The notes under the pieces are model-generated. The model did not search any database. It saw only the letters and a program-made list of their open reading frames with translations, and was not told where the DNA came from. Made by a program: the position numbers and the translations under genes. A DNA stretch of 64,000 bases from Pectobacterium aroidearum (GTDB lineage Bacteria > Pseudomonadota > Gammaproteobacteria > Enterobacterales > Enterobacteriaceae), in the NCBI RefSeq assembly GCF_015689195.1, contig NZ_CP065044.1:1798001-1862000 (forward strand), given 5' to 3'. Of this stretch, positions 16,847 to 24,802 are shown one piece after another (position 1 is the first letter of the stretch; each line of letters begins with the position of its first letter).

Positions 16847-17455
16847 TCAGAATATTAAGTAAAAAAGGGCAGCTATTGCAATAAAAAATATGAGTAAAAG
16901 TATATATCTTATACTAATTACGCCATCCGGATATGGCTTTTTTTTTTGAGGCATCCACTCTGGCTTGTTACTGGAGGAAATTAACGTTTCACTAGAAAAC
17001 GAACGCACTTTTTTTTCTAGCATAACTGCATTAAGCATTTTTTTTATGGGGTCAATCTTCTTGAGATAATCCTCATTTTGACTTACAAAAATTTCTCTGA
17101 TCATTTCTCCATCTTCATTTGAAACATTTAATGGTACCGACAAATTAAGGGTTGGTTCTTCTTTTTCACCCAAAATCTGCAAATTGGATATTGATACAAT
17201 CCTACCTGATATATCTCTACCAGCTGGAGCTGAAATGCAAAAAATCCTTTCTCCTGAATTTAAAGTTGTAAATTGACCAAATAAGAAATTCAATTCTAAC
17301 TTTGTCCGAAACAATTCTTCAGGTATACCAAGTATTAACTCAGGTGGTAGTGCGCTAAGATCGATATGTTCATGCAAGTTGTGTATTATCCCACCTTCAA
17401 GGGCTCTGATACAACCTGTCTGTGTTCTGTCAGGCAGCAACCATATGCATCTCAT
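16847..17455 (-). CDS. Tail-anchored membrane protein coupled to a GTPase
   Basis: The 202-aa protein is a soluble, mostly beta/alpha region (about 1-170) followed by a single C-terminal hydrophobic segment (about 180-202, YILLLIFFIAIAALFYLIF) ending at the last residue, as in tail-anchored proteins. I recognise no domain. The beginning, MRCIWLLPDRTQTGCIRALEGG, could be a distant relative of the N-terminal domain of GTPase-associated proteins, but this is weak. Its ATG overlaps the GTPase stop (ATGA), so the pair is translationally coupled. It lies in the defence cargo between two palindromic repeats. A likely role is membrane effector or adaptor of the GTPase. Confidence 0.6.
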   Translation of the reverse strand: MRCIWLLPDRTQTGCIRALEGGIIHNLHEHIDLSALPPELILGIPEELFRTKLELNFLFGQFTTLNSGERIFCISAPAGRDISGRIVSISNLQILGEKEEPTLNLSVPLNVSNEDGEMIREIFVSQNEDYLKKIDPIKKMLNAVMLEKKVRSFSSETLISSSNKPEWMPQKKKPYPDGVISIRYILLLIFFIAIAALFYLIF

Positions 17456-18189
17456 TTCACTTTCCCCTCAGAATCAAAAATCATTTGTAATGCAGAGGTA
17501 AAACAAATACTAAAAATATGAGAATCGGTCATACTCATAGGACTTAGACCAGATATCCTACTAGTATAACTACCTAAGGTTTTCTGAGTTGCTTCATCAA
17601 GATTTTCACGGTGAACAATCAATGCAGAAGTCAATTTTTCCTCAATAGTTGAAGGATCTGCGCTTCCATCAAAGATTAGATCCATTTTATTTATAATAAT
17701 AAACAGAGCGCTTTCTTTTTTAAACTTTGGAATGTTTGATGCAATCCATTTAAAATCAGATTTAATTCTGCGCATAGTGTTTTCATTATCGTTAGTTAAC
17801 TTATCGAAATCAACTAAATAAAAAATTACATCCGCCTCTTTGCAAGATTGCAACCAGAATCTTTCTCTTTCATCAATCTCCCCACCGACATTAATTGAAT
17901 TTTTACATTTAAATTTCACTTCGCTTTTATTAGGAAGCGGCCAAGAAATGTTGAAGGTCTTTACGTTTTCAGAACCTCTTGTCTGTATGTGCTCTGCAGG
18001 AACAATGCCTCCGCTTAACTTATTGAAAAAGCTATTTTTTCCTGATGCTGTTGGTCCAATGATGGCAATACTCTTACCATTCCACCAATCAACTAATCCT
18101 TTGTACATACCCGGAACCTTATCTATCGCAACCTTAGTTAAAGCTATAACAACTGCTCCGACAGCCTTTTCTATCCATTTTTTAAACAT
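17452..18189 (-). CDS. Small GTPase with N-terminal amphipathic helix
   Basis: The 245-aa P-loop GTPase has an N-terminal segment of 1-40 (FKKWIEKAVGAVVIALTKVAID) that could attach to membrane. Then come G1 GPTASGKN at 45-52, a switch region, G3-like YLVDFDKL near 125 and G4 IINKMDLIF near 167. The usual Ser/Thr after the P-loop lysine is Asn, although the next residue is Ser (GKNSFF). The fold type is Ras/Era-like, but I cannot place it in a named family. It is the first gene of a two-gene operon with the tail-anchored protein. The AT-rich composition and the flanking repeats mark it as cargo. An anti-phage role is inferred from location only. Confidence 0.65.
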   Translation of the reverse strand: MFKKWIEKAVGAVVIALTKVAIDKVPGMYKGLVDWWNGKSIAIIGPTASGKNSFFNKLSGGIVPAEHIQTRGSENVKTFNISWPLPNKSEVKFKCKNSINVGGEIDERERFWLQSCKEADVIFYLVDFDKLTNDNENTMRRIKSDFKWIASNIPKFKKESALFIIINKMDLIFDGSADPSTIEEKLTSALIVHRENLDEATQKTLGSYTSRISGLSPMSMTDSHIFSICFTSALQMIFDSEGKVK

Positions 18190-18369
18190 AGGAATTCCAA
18201 ATTATAGTTTTGTTCTGTATAAGCATCTTATCAAATTAACCCTATTCTTCAACAATATCTTCCATCTATCTCTAATACAGATAATTAACTAAATTAGATT
18301 CATATTAATGACATTTCCTGTGAAAAATTTGGGTTCAGTTTCCCGTGGCGCAGTAATCTGTAAGGTAAA

Positions 18370-18382
18370 GTCCGCTTCTCGC
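18370..18382. repeat. left half of a 24-bp palindromic repeat split by IS30
   Basis: GTCCGCTTCTCGC here, joined after removal of the IS to TCACAACGGAC at 19606-19616, restores a full repeat of the CTCGCTCA type. The duplicated GC occupies the two central positions. Confidence 0.75.
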
Positions 18383-19603
18383 TGTGAGTTCAACGGGTCG
18401 TTGCAACGCTATCCTTAATCAAGGGGGACGTTGCCATGAAACGAAGAACGCGCATTAACTACACGCCAGAACAGAAAGCGATTATCTGGGACCGGTATAA
18501 GCAAGGTGATTCCCTGCATGATATCGCCAGAATGTTCGACAGATATCATTCTTCTATTATGCCCACTATCCACCAGACTGGTGGATATCGTCCCCCTGTC
18601 CGAAAGCGGCATCCGTTAGCTCTTTCACTTGATGAAAGAGAGGAAATATCCAGAGCGCTGGTAGAAAAAATCAGCATCAGAGCGATCGCAAACAAGCTAT
18701 CGAGAGCACCTTCAACGATTAGCCGCGAGATCAAGAGGCACGGTGGTGCAAAACAATACCGTGCATCAAAAGCGGATACTGCTGCGTGGGAAAATGCTCT
18801 GAGACCAAAACCTTGCAAGCTAATTGAAAGCCTCGCATTGTGTAAAATCATTGCAGAGAAGATGCACCAGGACTGGTCGCCGGAACAGATCGCCGGTTGG
18901 CTGAAACGCTGTTATCCGGATAATCAGGAAATGCATGTGTCACACGAAACGATTTATAAAACGCTTTTTATACAAACCCGGGGTGCATTAAAAAAAGAAC
19001 TGCAGCAATGCCTCAGAAGCGGAAGAGTCGTGCGTAGATCCAGAACATCATCGCTTAAAGGGAAAGGATTAGGGTCAATCCCAGATACGGTCTCTATCAG
19101 CGAAAGGCCACCTGAAGCCGCTGACAGAGCTATACCAGGTCACTGGGAAGGTGACCTGATTCAGGGCTCGAAAAACTCCTATATCGTCACCCTTGTAGAA
19201 CGTCATTCCCGTTTTGTTATGCTGGCCAAAGTCAGGGACAACAAGACCATAACGGTTATATCTGCACTCATTAAACAAGCCCGGGAATTACCTGCTGAGC
19301 TTTATAAAACATTAACATGGGACCGGGGTGCTGAAATGACCAGCCACACCCGGTTTACTGTAGCCACAGATATTCAGGTTTACTTCTGCGATCCTCAATC
19401 CCCCTGGCAACGCGGCTCCAATGAAAATACGAACAGATTGCTCAGGCAGTATTTTCCAAAAGGAACTGACTTATCGGTTCACAGCCAGCAAAGACTAAAC
19501 AGTGTTGCCAGGCAGCTCAACGAGAGGCCAAGAAAAACGCTAGACTATGAATCACCCGCAGAGCGTTTTAACCAATGTGTTGCATCCATCGGTTGAACTC
19601 ACA
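18383..19603. mobile_element. Complete IS30-family insertion sequence
   Basis: The left end TGTGAGTTCAACGGGTCG and the inverted right end TGTGAGTTCAACCGATGG are imperfect terminal repeats. The element is 1221 bp, the length of canonical IS30. GC is present on both sides (18381-18382 and 19604-19605), a 2-bp target duplication as expected for IS30. The transposase gene is intact, so the copy may be active. Confidence 0.9.
18436..19596 (+). CDS. IS30-family transposase
   Basis: The 386-aa DDE transposase has an N-terminal HTH (YTPEQKAIIWDRYKQGDSLH), a second HTH (ISIRAIANKLSRAPSTISRE), and a catalytic core with GHWEGDLIQG (first Asp), LTWDRGAEM (second Asp) and the Glu in RGSNENTNRLLRQYFP. All are standard for IS30. 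The ATG follows AAGGGGGACGTTGCC. The gene fills the IS and stops 7 bp before its right end. There is no frameshift. Confidence 0.95.
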   Translation: MKRRTRINYTPEQKAIIWDRYKQGDSLHDIARMFDRYHSSIMPTIHQTGGYRPPVRKRHPLALSLDEREEISRALVEKISIRAIANKLSRAPSTISREIKRHGGAKQYRASKADTAAWENALRPKPCKLIESLALCKIIAEKMHQDWSPEQIAGWLKRCYPDNQEMHVSHETIYKTLFIQTRGALKKELQQCLRSGRVVRRSRTSSLKGKGLGSIPDTVSISERPPEAADRAIPGHWEGDLIQGSKNSYIVTLVERHSRFVMLAKVRDNKTITVISALIKQARELPAELYKTLTWDRGAEMTSHTRFTVATDIQVYFCDPQSPWQRGSNENTNRLLRQYFPKGTDLSVHSQQRLNSVARQLNERPRKTLDYESPAERFNQCVASIG

Positions 19604-19634
19604 GCTCACAACGGACCTTCAGCTCAATTAGGTC

Positions 19635-19658
19635 GTCCGCTTCGTGCCAGGTGCGGAC
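19635..19658. repeat. 24-bp palindromic repeat, GTGCCAG-centre type
   Basis: The two halves are GTCCGCTTCGTG and CCAGGTGCGGAC. The outer GTCCGC/GCGGAC arms pair perfectly. It is 280 bp from the 3' end of the AbiTii gene. Confidence 0.7.
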
Positions 19659-19731
19659 TTTGCTAAAGTCGGCACCTATTGATAATTAGGGGGAAGGTCA
19701 GAAGCTCTTCTGCTTATTGAACAATTCGTAT

Positions 19732-19749
19732 TGTGAGTTCAATCGATGG
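19732..19749. repeat. solitary IS30-end-like sequence
   Basis: TGTGAGTTCAATCGATGG differs by one base from the IRR of the neighbouring IS30 (TGTGAGTTCAACCGATGG). No transposase gene is attached. It may be the scar of an earlier copy or a decoy end. Confidence 0.5.
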
Positions 19750-19938
19750 TAATACCAACATTAAATGGTCCGGTTATGCGGGATATTTACAGTCACGACT
19801 CTGCTAACAAGAGAAACCGGTCCGTGCTCACGTTAGGTTTTACGTGAAATTCATCGAAAACCCAAATAGCCCTGATCGCCTAGCCTAATTGAATATACAA
19901 AAGACATAGAGTTAGGGCCGCCAAATGCGGCCCGTGAC

Positions 19939-20859
19939 TTACTTCAAACCGTAGTATTTAAGTGCAGCTTCAGTGAGAACTTTAGTTGCAACTGCCATCC
20001 CAATTTTCCAGGTGCCATCAGCTGCTTTTCTTATATTTGAAGCAATCCAATTTTTCGCACCGTGTCCAAAAGGCTCTTCAGAACTTGTTGGTGCTTCAGA
20101 TTCTACAATCAATGCGAACTCGCTAGCATCTTCTTCAGGAATGCCGGATTCTTTCAGGTAGTCTACGACCGATTCTCTATTATACGACTGAATATTCACG
20201 GTAATATTTGATTCGCTGCCGCCTGATATAGCATTTCCAACATTGCCATAAATTATTTGTTGTGTTATTTGCTGTGCTTTTGACGCATTATCGTTATTCA
20301 TGTTCTGAGTACCAAAAGTGATGTGGGCTGCTGCGGGAATTGACTTTTCAAGCTCAATGGTTAGTTCAAGAACTCTATTACGAACGGCCTGTGATATTTC
20401 TGATAATGACACGACTGAAATATCACCTGAGATATCATTGCACGCATAACCATCATAAATTTTCCCTTGCAAGAGAAGGATTAAATTTGATGCGTTGATT
20501 CCAAGTGATCCACCATCTGCGCTAGCTTTAACAAGCTCGCCAACGGCAGCAATACTTTCTCTGACGGAGAAGTTATTCCAGCTATCATCTGCAAACTGTT
20601 TTATTAATATTGGAGGTATAGGCGCATTTTTTATACCGGAACCAAAGGGACCAGAAAAAGTGCCTTTATAAGTTACGCCTACAATTCTGTAATCGGGAAG
20701 CACCGCATCCAGAGGATAGCCTTCTGATTCATGCCTTACCCATTCTTCTAGATCGTTACTTCCTAACCTTGCTGCCAGGAGTCTGAGTTTAAGAAGTATT
20801 GGCCCCAAACTGGATCCATCTTGCACCACTGACTCTTGGATCTGATGTAACAGGGACAT
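19939..20859 (-). CDS. AbiTii-domain protein, candidate abortive infection gene
   Basis: In this 306-aa protein, residues about 1-190 match the AbiTii domain: MSLLHQIQESVVQDGSSLGPILLKLRLLAARL, then EEWVRHESEGYP. This N-terminal module occurs in proteins linked to abortive infection. A C-terminal region includes a helix rich in Q/N (QQITQQIIYGNVGNA) and a predicted alpha/beta tail ending KYYGLK; I do not recognise it. ATG 20859 follows GGAGAAGAACA; the longer frame to 20913 has no ribosome site. The gene stands alone with palindromic repeats on both sides (19635 and 21069), like other cargo in this ICE. It is intact. Confidence 0.7.
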   Translation of the reverse strand: MSLLHQIQESVVQDGSSLGPILLKLRLLAARLGSNDLEEWVRHESEGYPLDAVLPDYRIVGVTYKGTFSGPFGSGIKNAPIPPILIKQFADDSWNNFSVRESIAAVGELVKASADGGSLGINASNLILLLQGKIYDGYACNDISGDISVVSLSEISQAVRNRVLELTIELEKSIPAAAHITFGTQNMNNDNASKAQQITQQIIYGNVGNAISGGSESNITVNIQSYNRESVVDYLKESGIPEEDASEFALIVESEAPTSSEEPFGHGAKNWIASNIRKAADGTWKIGMAVATKVLTEAALKYYGLK

Positions 20860-21068
20860 TGTTCTTCTCCGTATTAAAGCCCATGCAGACAGTCTATATG
20901 TGCCAACATGCAATTCAATCTATAAATGGCGTTTTTCACTTCTTTTGATGGGGTTAGTAAAGATAACGACTGTGCTCTGCACTGGCTGCTCCCTCGACCG
21001 AATGTGGGTTTACGGGTAGTTTACCGAAGCGCCGCATATAAACGAAAAAGCGGGGAGGTGTAGCTTCA

Positions 21069-21092
21069 GTCCACTCTTCGCTCTTAGCCAAC
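21069..21092. repeat. 24-bp palindromic repeat, diverged CTCGCTCA type
   Basis: It reads GTCCACTCTTCG then CTCTTAGCCAAC, about 16 of 24 matches to the IS30-split copy. It lies between the AbiTii gene and mobC. It is the weakest member I accept. Confidence 0.4.
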
Positions 21093-21120
21093 CATGAGAT
21101 TTGGCAACGTCAGAGCCAGC

Positions 21121-21867
21121 TTATGAATATTGCCTCAGCTCCAGTTGTCGCAGCTCGTCGAGAGTATAAATACGAAAAACATTCCGATGGCGTGCCTCCA
21201 GCGGGATATGTTGATGGTTTATAATGACGTGTTTTATATTGGTGAACAGCAGTTCAAGGGCGCGTTTTTTGTGTAGGTCCGGCACGATATAAAAAACGTA
21301 CATCCAGTGTTTATGGGTACGGGCCAGCAAATGGCTGGCGATAATCGCCTGGTAGCGAGCTTTGGTTTTCAGGCGGCGCTCGGTTTCTACTGCGATGACC
21401 TGTCCGTCAGGGAGTGTGATGAGTCCATCCGGACGGTGTTTGACCTGATACTGGCTGAGGAACGTTGAGCGATCGCCGTTTATCCATCCGGATGCGCCTT
21501 TTTTCTCCAGGATGAGCCTAGCAACCTGATTATCAAGGTGGTGTTCCAGCGTCCAGCCAGTGATTTTTGAGGGTTCAAAGCGCGCGGGAAAAATATCATC
21601 GTCCGGCGTTAAAACGATAGCCAGTCCGTCGCTGGTTATGCCCCACAATGACATTTTCATCGTCCGTGATTCAAATACATACTTTTGTATTAACCCCATT
21701 CGCTCAATTTTTGTCAGCAGCGTATACAGCGATTTATGATCCCTGAAGCCAAACAGCAGCATCAGTGTTTTAAAGTCGCTGTAGGTTTCTTCCTTCAGGA
21801 AATTCAGCAGCCTTTTTATCTTCTCTCTGTTGCGAGTGGTGCGCTCGCTATGCGTGGCGATAAGCAT
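21121..21867 (-). CDS. mobC: MobC, MOBC-family relaxase (CloDF13 type)
   Basis: The 248-aa protein has an N-terminal winged-helix (NREKIKRLLNFLKEETYSDFKTL, then KSLYTLLTKIERMGLIQKY) of the replication-relaxation family. A nuclease-like core follows: RPDGLITLPDGQVIAVETERRLK, with Asp, Glu-x-Glu and Lys arranged as in PD-(D/E)xK folds. CloDF13 MobC is an unusual relaxase of this family that nicks oriT without a catalytic tyrosine. The start follows AGGAGG at ideal spacing, 8 bp after mobB. No other relaxase is present in this ICE, which supports the role. Confidence 0.75.
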   Translation of the reverse strand: MLIATHSERTTRNREKIKRLLNFLKEETYSDFKTLMLLFGFRDHKSLYTLLTKIERMGLIQKYVFESRTMKMSLWGITSDGLAIVLTPDDDIFPARFEPSKITGWTLEHHLDNQVARLILEKKGASGWINGDRSTFLSQYQVKHRPDGLITLPDGQVIAVETERRLKTKARYQAIIASHLLARTHKHWMYVFYIVPDLHKKRALELLFTNIKHVIINHQHIPLEARHRNVFRIYTLDELRQLELRQYS

Positions 21868-21875
21868 GAAACCTC

Positions 21876-23738
21876 CTAAAAATTGAGCAAGGACGGTGTT
21901 TCGTCATCATCAGATCTCGGTTTTGCTGATTTTCTTTCCCCTTCAAAGAAAAGGTCTGGCTGGGTTGCCGCGACATTGGGCGTTGAAGCGGGAGGTACAT
22001 CTTCCTCGTCGAAGTCCAGCGCGATTCTTGCTGGTACTGTCGACGCGGCAATATCCGGAGAAACGGAATAGATCTCCAGCTCGTGTTTTTGTACCTTGAT
22101 GGGGAAAATCAGTGAGGCAGAGGGAAGCGTTCTCGTCGTAAAGATAAAGCTGACAAAATCGGGTAGGTTCAGGATCATATTGCTGTCGATAAAGAAACGC
22201 TCGGCCTGTCTAATCGTACGTTCACCGTCGATGGTTTCCGTCAGTACGGCATCAGTTTTGGCTTTGCGGATTTCATCATCCACTAAGATGGTGCCGGACA
22301 TTCTCGCTACCCATTCCGCTGTATCCGGGTCCATAACGCGGTATACCAGCTTGAATTTAGCGTTTTCAACGACCGCACCGACAACAGCATCGCCTTTTAA
22401 ATCTGCCGGGCAGTCTTTCAAATCGGCGACGGACTGATGCGCCATAATAATATGCACGCCTTTATCCCGTGCCGCGCCTAGCCCTTCCAGAGCCGGTTTT
22501 GACAGATGGTATTTTAATTCGTCGAGAAAGATGGCTATGGGGCGGGGCGTTTCTTTTACCCGGTCACGTCGTTCTGCTAACTGGTACAGACGTACCAGCA
22601 GCATTCGCTGGGCGGTGATAATCTTGCTATTGCGCATTGAGCCGATGACATAGCAGCAGCCACCTTCATCAAAAACCGATTGGAGTGAAAATCCTGTCGG
22701 CGCGTTGATGGCATTGAGCAACGCCAGCTCTTCAATCTTGCCGAAAAAGGCTTTGATATCCTTCGCGATACCTTGAACATATTCGCCGTTATAAATATCG
22801 CGGATAGTCGAATATGTATGACTGCTGACAAATTGTGCCGCCATACGTGCCGCTTTTCGGTCGTCGATACGATAAAAATCGGATTCCTGACCTTTTTCCG
22901 CCAAGCTGAATCCCGCAACAAACAATTCCTCTAGTTCGTCAGACGTAATATTTTCAATTAGATTTAATTGGTATTGCGGTTTTCGCAGGTCAATTAAGGC
23001 AAAGGGTTTTCCTGCATCCTCGCAGGCCTTGCGATAAAGATGCGTCGCCCATTCATCATCCTTTGGGTCCATAATAAATACACCTTCACCCGCCAGGATA
23101 CTTTGGTAAAGCAATATACCGGTTGCTACACCTTTACCGGCTCCGGTGGTGCCGATAATATCCGCATGTTGTCTTTGCCAGTCTTTTAACGGGAGATACA
23201 TCGGTTTTTCATCACGGTCTATCCCGATAAAAATACCCTTATTTAGGTTGATATAATCCAGCGGGTTATAATGCAGCGTTTCCGGTAACAGGGATTTTAC
23301 CGTACGTACATCGGTGCGTAATTCCCGTTCAAGACTGGTCTTTTTGATGAGTTGTTTTTTTATGTTATCCAGTTTAGGAGTTAATACCCGGCGCAGACTA
23401 ATATGGAGAATAAGCCCTGCCACGGTAAATATAATTAATATTGACCAGTCCAGAATGGGGGGGCGGGTAAGTATCCGAACGTTATAAAGCCACCTAAAAA
23501 CGCTAATAAGTAAGGGACCCACTGTGCCAAACAGGAAACACAGCAGGGAAAAAGTGATAAACAGCTTTTTCCATAATGGGGCTTTCTGCCGATCATCGCT
23601 TTTCATTGAAGCGAAAAACGGCAGGGTCAGTCCCGATAATAGCGCCAGCATCAATTGATGCTGTTGCATAACATCAATAAAGGACAGCACACCATTTACT
23701 ATCGGCGACAGTGAAATGGCAAGCTTATTTAACATCAT
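21876..23738 (-). CDS. mobB: MobB, type IV coupling protein
   Basis: In this 620-aa protein, residues about 25-115 contain membrane segments (LMLALLSGLTLPFFA; LFITFSLLCFLFGTVGPLLIS; WSILIIFTVAGLILHISL). The ATPase domain has Walker A GTTGAGKGVA near 195 and Walker B IAIFLDELKYHL near 405. This TraD/VirD4-like hexameric ATPase brings the relaxosome to the VirB channel. The stretch LINLIENI/LNLPDF is family-typical. ATG 23738 (or the adjacent ATG 23735) follows AAAGGAGG; the longer frame is not needed. It is paired with mobC as in CloDF13 and ICEKp1-like elements. Confidence 0.85.
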   Translation of the reverse strand: MMLNKLAISLSPIVNGVLSFIDVMQQHQLMLALLSGLTLPFFASMKSDDRQKAPLWKKLFITFSLLCFLFGTVGPLLISVFRWLYNVRILTRPPILDWSILIIFTVAGLILHISLRRVLTPKLDNIKKQLIKKTSLERELRTDVRTVKSLLPETLHYNPLDYINLNKGIFIGIDRDEKPMYLPLKDWQRQHADIIGTTGAGKGVATGILLYQSILAGEGVFIMDPKDDEWATHLYRKACEDAGKPFALIDLRKPQYQLNLIENITSDELEELFVAGFSLAEKGQESDFYRIDDRKAARMAAQFVSSHTYSTIRDIYNGEYVQGIAKDIKAFFGKIEELALLNAINAPTGFSLQSVFDEGGCCYVIGSMRNSKIITAQRMLLVRLYQLAERRDRVKETPRPIAIFLDELKYHLSKPALEGLGAARDKGVHIIMAHQSVADLKDCPADLKGDAVVGAVVENAKFKLVYRVMDPDTAEWVARMSGTILVDDEIRKAKTDAVLTETIDGERTIRQAERFFIDSNMILNLPDFVSFIFTTRTLPSASLIFPIKVQKHELEIYSVSPDIAASTVPARIALDFDEEDVPPASTPNVAATQPDLFFEGERKSAKPRSDDDETPSLLNF

Positions 23739-23935
23739 GGTGCCTCCTTTGTCCGCGACTCGCCCCAACGTATCGCCCCATCAATTCGCCCCACGGTGTC
23801 GGGCGAAAAGTCGGGGCGAGCGTATGGGGTAAAGAAGGTGGCCGCTGTGCGGCCATGTGCCGGAAAGCATGCTTCCCGGTACGAAACGGCGTGCGCCAGT
23901 TCATGCGGGCTGGACGCCCTTATTGCCTAGCGCAT

Positions 23936-23974
23936 GGGGGTTTTGGCGTGGCTGGACGCCACGCCAAACCCCCC
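23936..23974. repeat. 17-bp inverted repeat in the oriT candidate region
   Basis: GGGGGTTTTGGCGTGGC (23936-23952) pairs with GCCACGCCAAACCCCCC (23958-23974), one mismatch, 5-nt loop. It is the strongest hairpin in the window. Confidence 0.75.
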
Positions 23975-24239
23975 GAGGTCAAAGGCGGCACACCGTCGCC
24001 CGCTACGCGCGACCACCCCCTTTGAGACGCCGTTTTTCGCCTATTTTTTCTTTTGTCCGTTCCGGCCAAGCGAAAAAATGGGAAAACGCCTTCAAAGCGG
24101 GTGGTCGCGCCACGCTACCGGCTTTTGGCCGGAGACTTAGCAGCGACGGTGTGCGGGGCTATGCCCCCCAAATAAACCGCTATCGTGGGCGATAGCTTTT
24201 CGCTCGCTGGGGCGGCGAAATTTATTCGGCTCCCCCCGG

Positions 24240-24274
24240 TCTGCAAAATCCGCGTGGGCGCGGCTGTTTGCAGA
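24240..24274. repeat. second inverted repeat in the oriT candidate region
   Basis: TCTGCAAA-at-CCGCG (24240-24254) pairs with CGCGG-ctg-TTTGCAGA (24259-24274). Confidence 0.65.
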
Positions 24275-24462
24275 TGGGTTCGGCGACGCAAATTAGCAAT
24301 TTCTTTGAAATTGAATTTACTCGCCTTACACCACTTTTAAATTTCTGCTATTCGCATAAAATTAAAAGCCTAAAATCGTCGACCGGTGCCGAGTTTGCCA
24401 TCCAAATTTGACAGGGGGAGCGGTAACAATTCAGATATTGTTATTGCTGTTTTCCTTTGAGT

Positions 24463-24765
24463 TCAATTACGCAAACGGCCAAATTTATTAATTATCTGGT
24501 CGATGATTTTCGGCTCGGCTGATTTGCATTCGATCAATAAGTTTCTTCGGGCGTCGGCGGTACGATTAGGTTGAAATCCGTGTCTGTTCTTTTTCACAAT
24601 ATTAAAGAAAGATCGTTCAGCCGACTGACATTCATTTCCTCCACTATTACCGGTTGTCTTACCGTACAGACATAAGACAATCTCACAGGCATCAGCAGCC
24701 ATTACGGAAGAGGGCAGTAAAAAATTCATGCAGAAAAGGCAGGCTGTGAATATGATTGTTCTCAT
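24463..24765 (-). CDS. trbM: TrbM/KikA/MpfK-family conjugation protein
   Basis: The 100-aa protein has a signal peptide (about 1-23, cut after SSVMA) and the family pattern DACEIVLCLYGKTTGNSGGNEC, then SAERSFFNI and RTADARRNLL, with four conserved Cys. It is a periplasmic protein found with P-type and VirB-like transfer systems; its exact role is unknown. It is the last gene of the virB cluster, 38 bp after virB11. Length and Cys content are typical. Confidence 0.8.
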   Translation of the reverse strand: MRTIIFTACLFCMNFLLPSSVMAADACEIVLCLYGKTTGNSGGNECQSAERSFFNIVKKNRHGFQPNRTADARRNLLIECKSAEPKIIDQIINKFGRLRN

Positions 24766-24802
24766 ATCAAATACCTTTATTGGGAATGAGGGGGCGGTTC
24801 AT

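Larger units (their letters stand above)
19604..19938. other. non-coding stretch with repeat remnants
   Basis: It holds the right half of the split palindrome (19606-19616), an intact palindromic repeat (19635-19658) and a solitary IS30-end-like sequence (19732-19749). No ORF is supported. Confidence 0.6.
23739..24462. other. GC-rich non-coding region, candidate oriT
   Basis: These 720 bases separate the transfer-gene operon from mobB. Several frames are open only because the DNA is GC-rich; none has a ribosome site or a known domain. The region holds two long hairpins (23936-23974 and 24240-24274), and its right part turns AT-rich. In CloDF13-type systems oriT lies just upstream of mobB, so this is the expected position. 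Confidence 0.5.

Noticed and set aside
23711..24195. Three overlapping + frames of 68-112 aa in the GC-rich region
   Set aside because: No ribosome sites, no domains, mutually overlapping, and they cover strong hairpins; they are by-products of GC-rich DNA.
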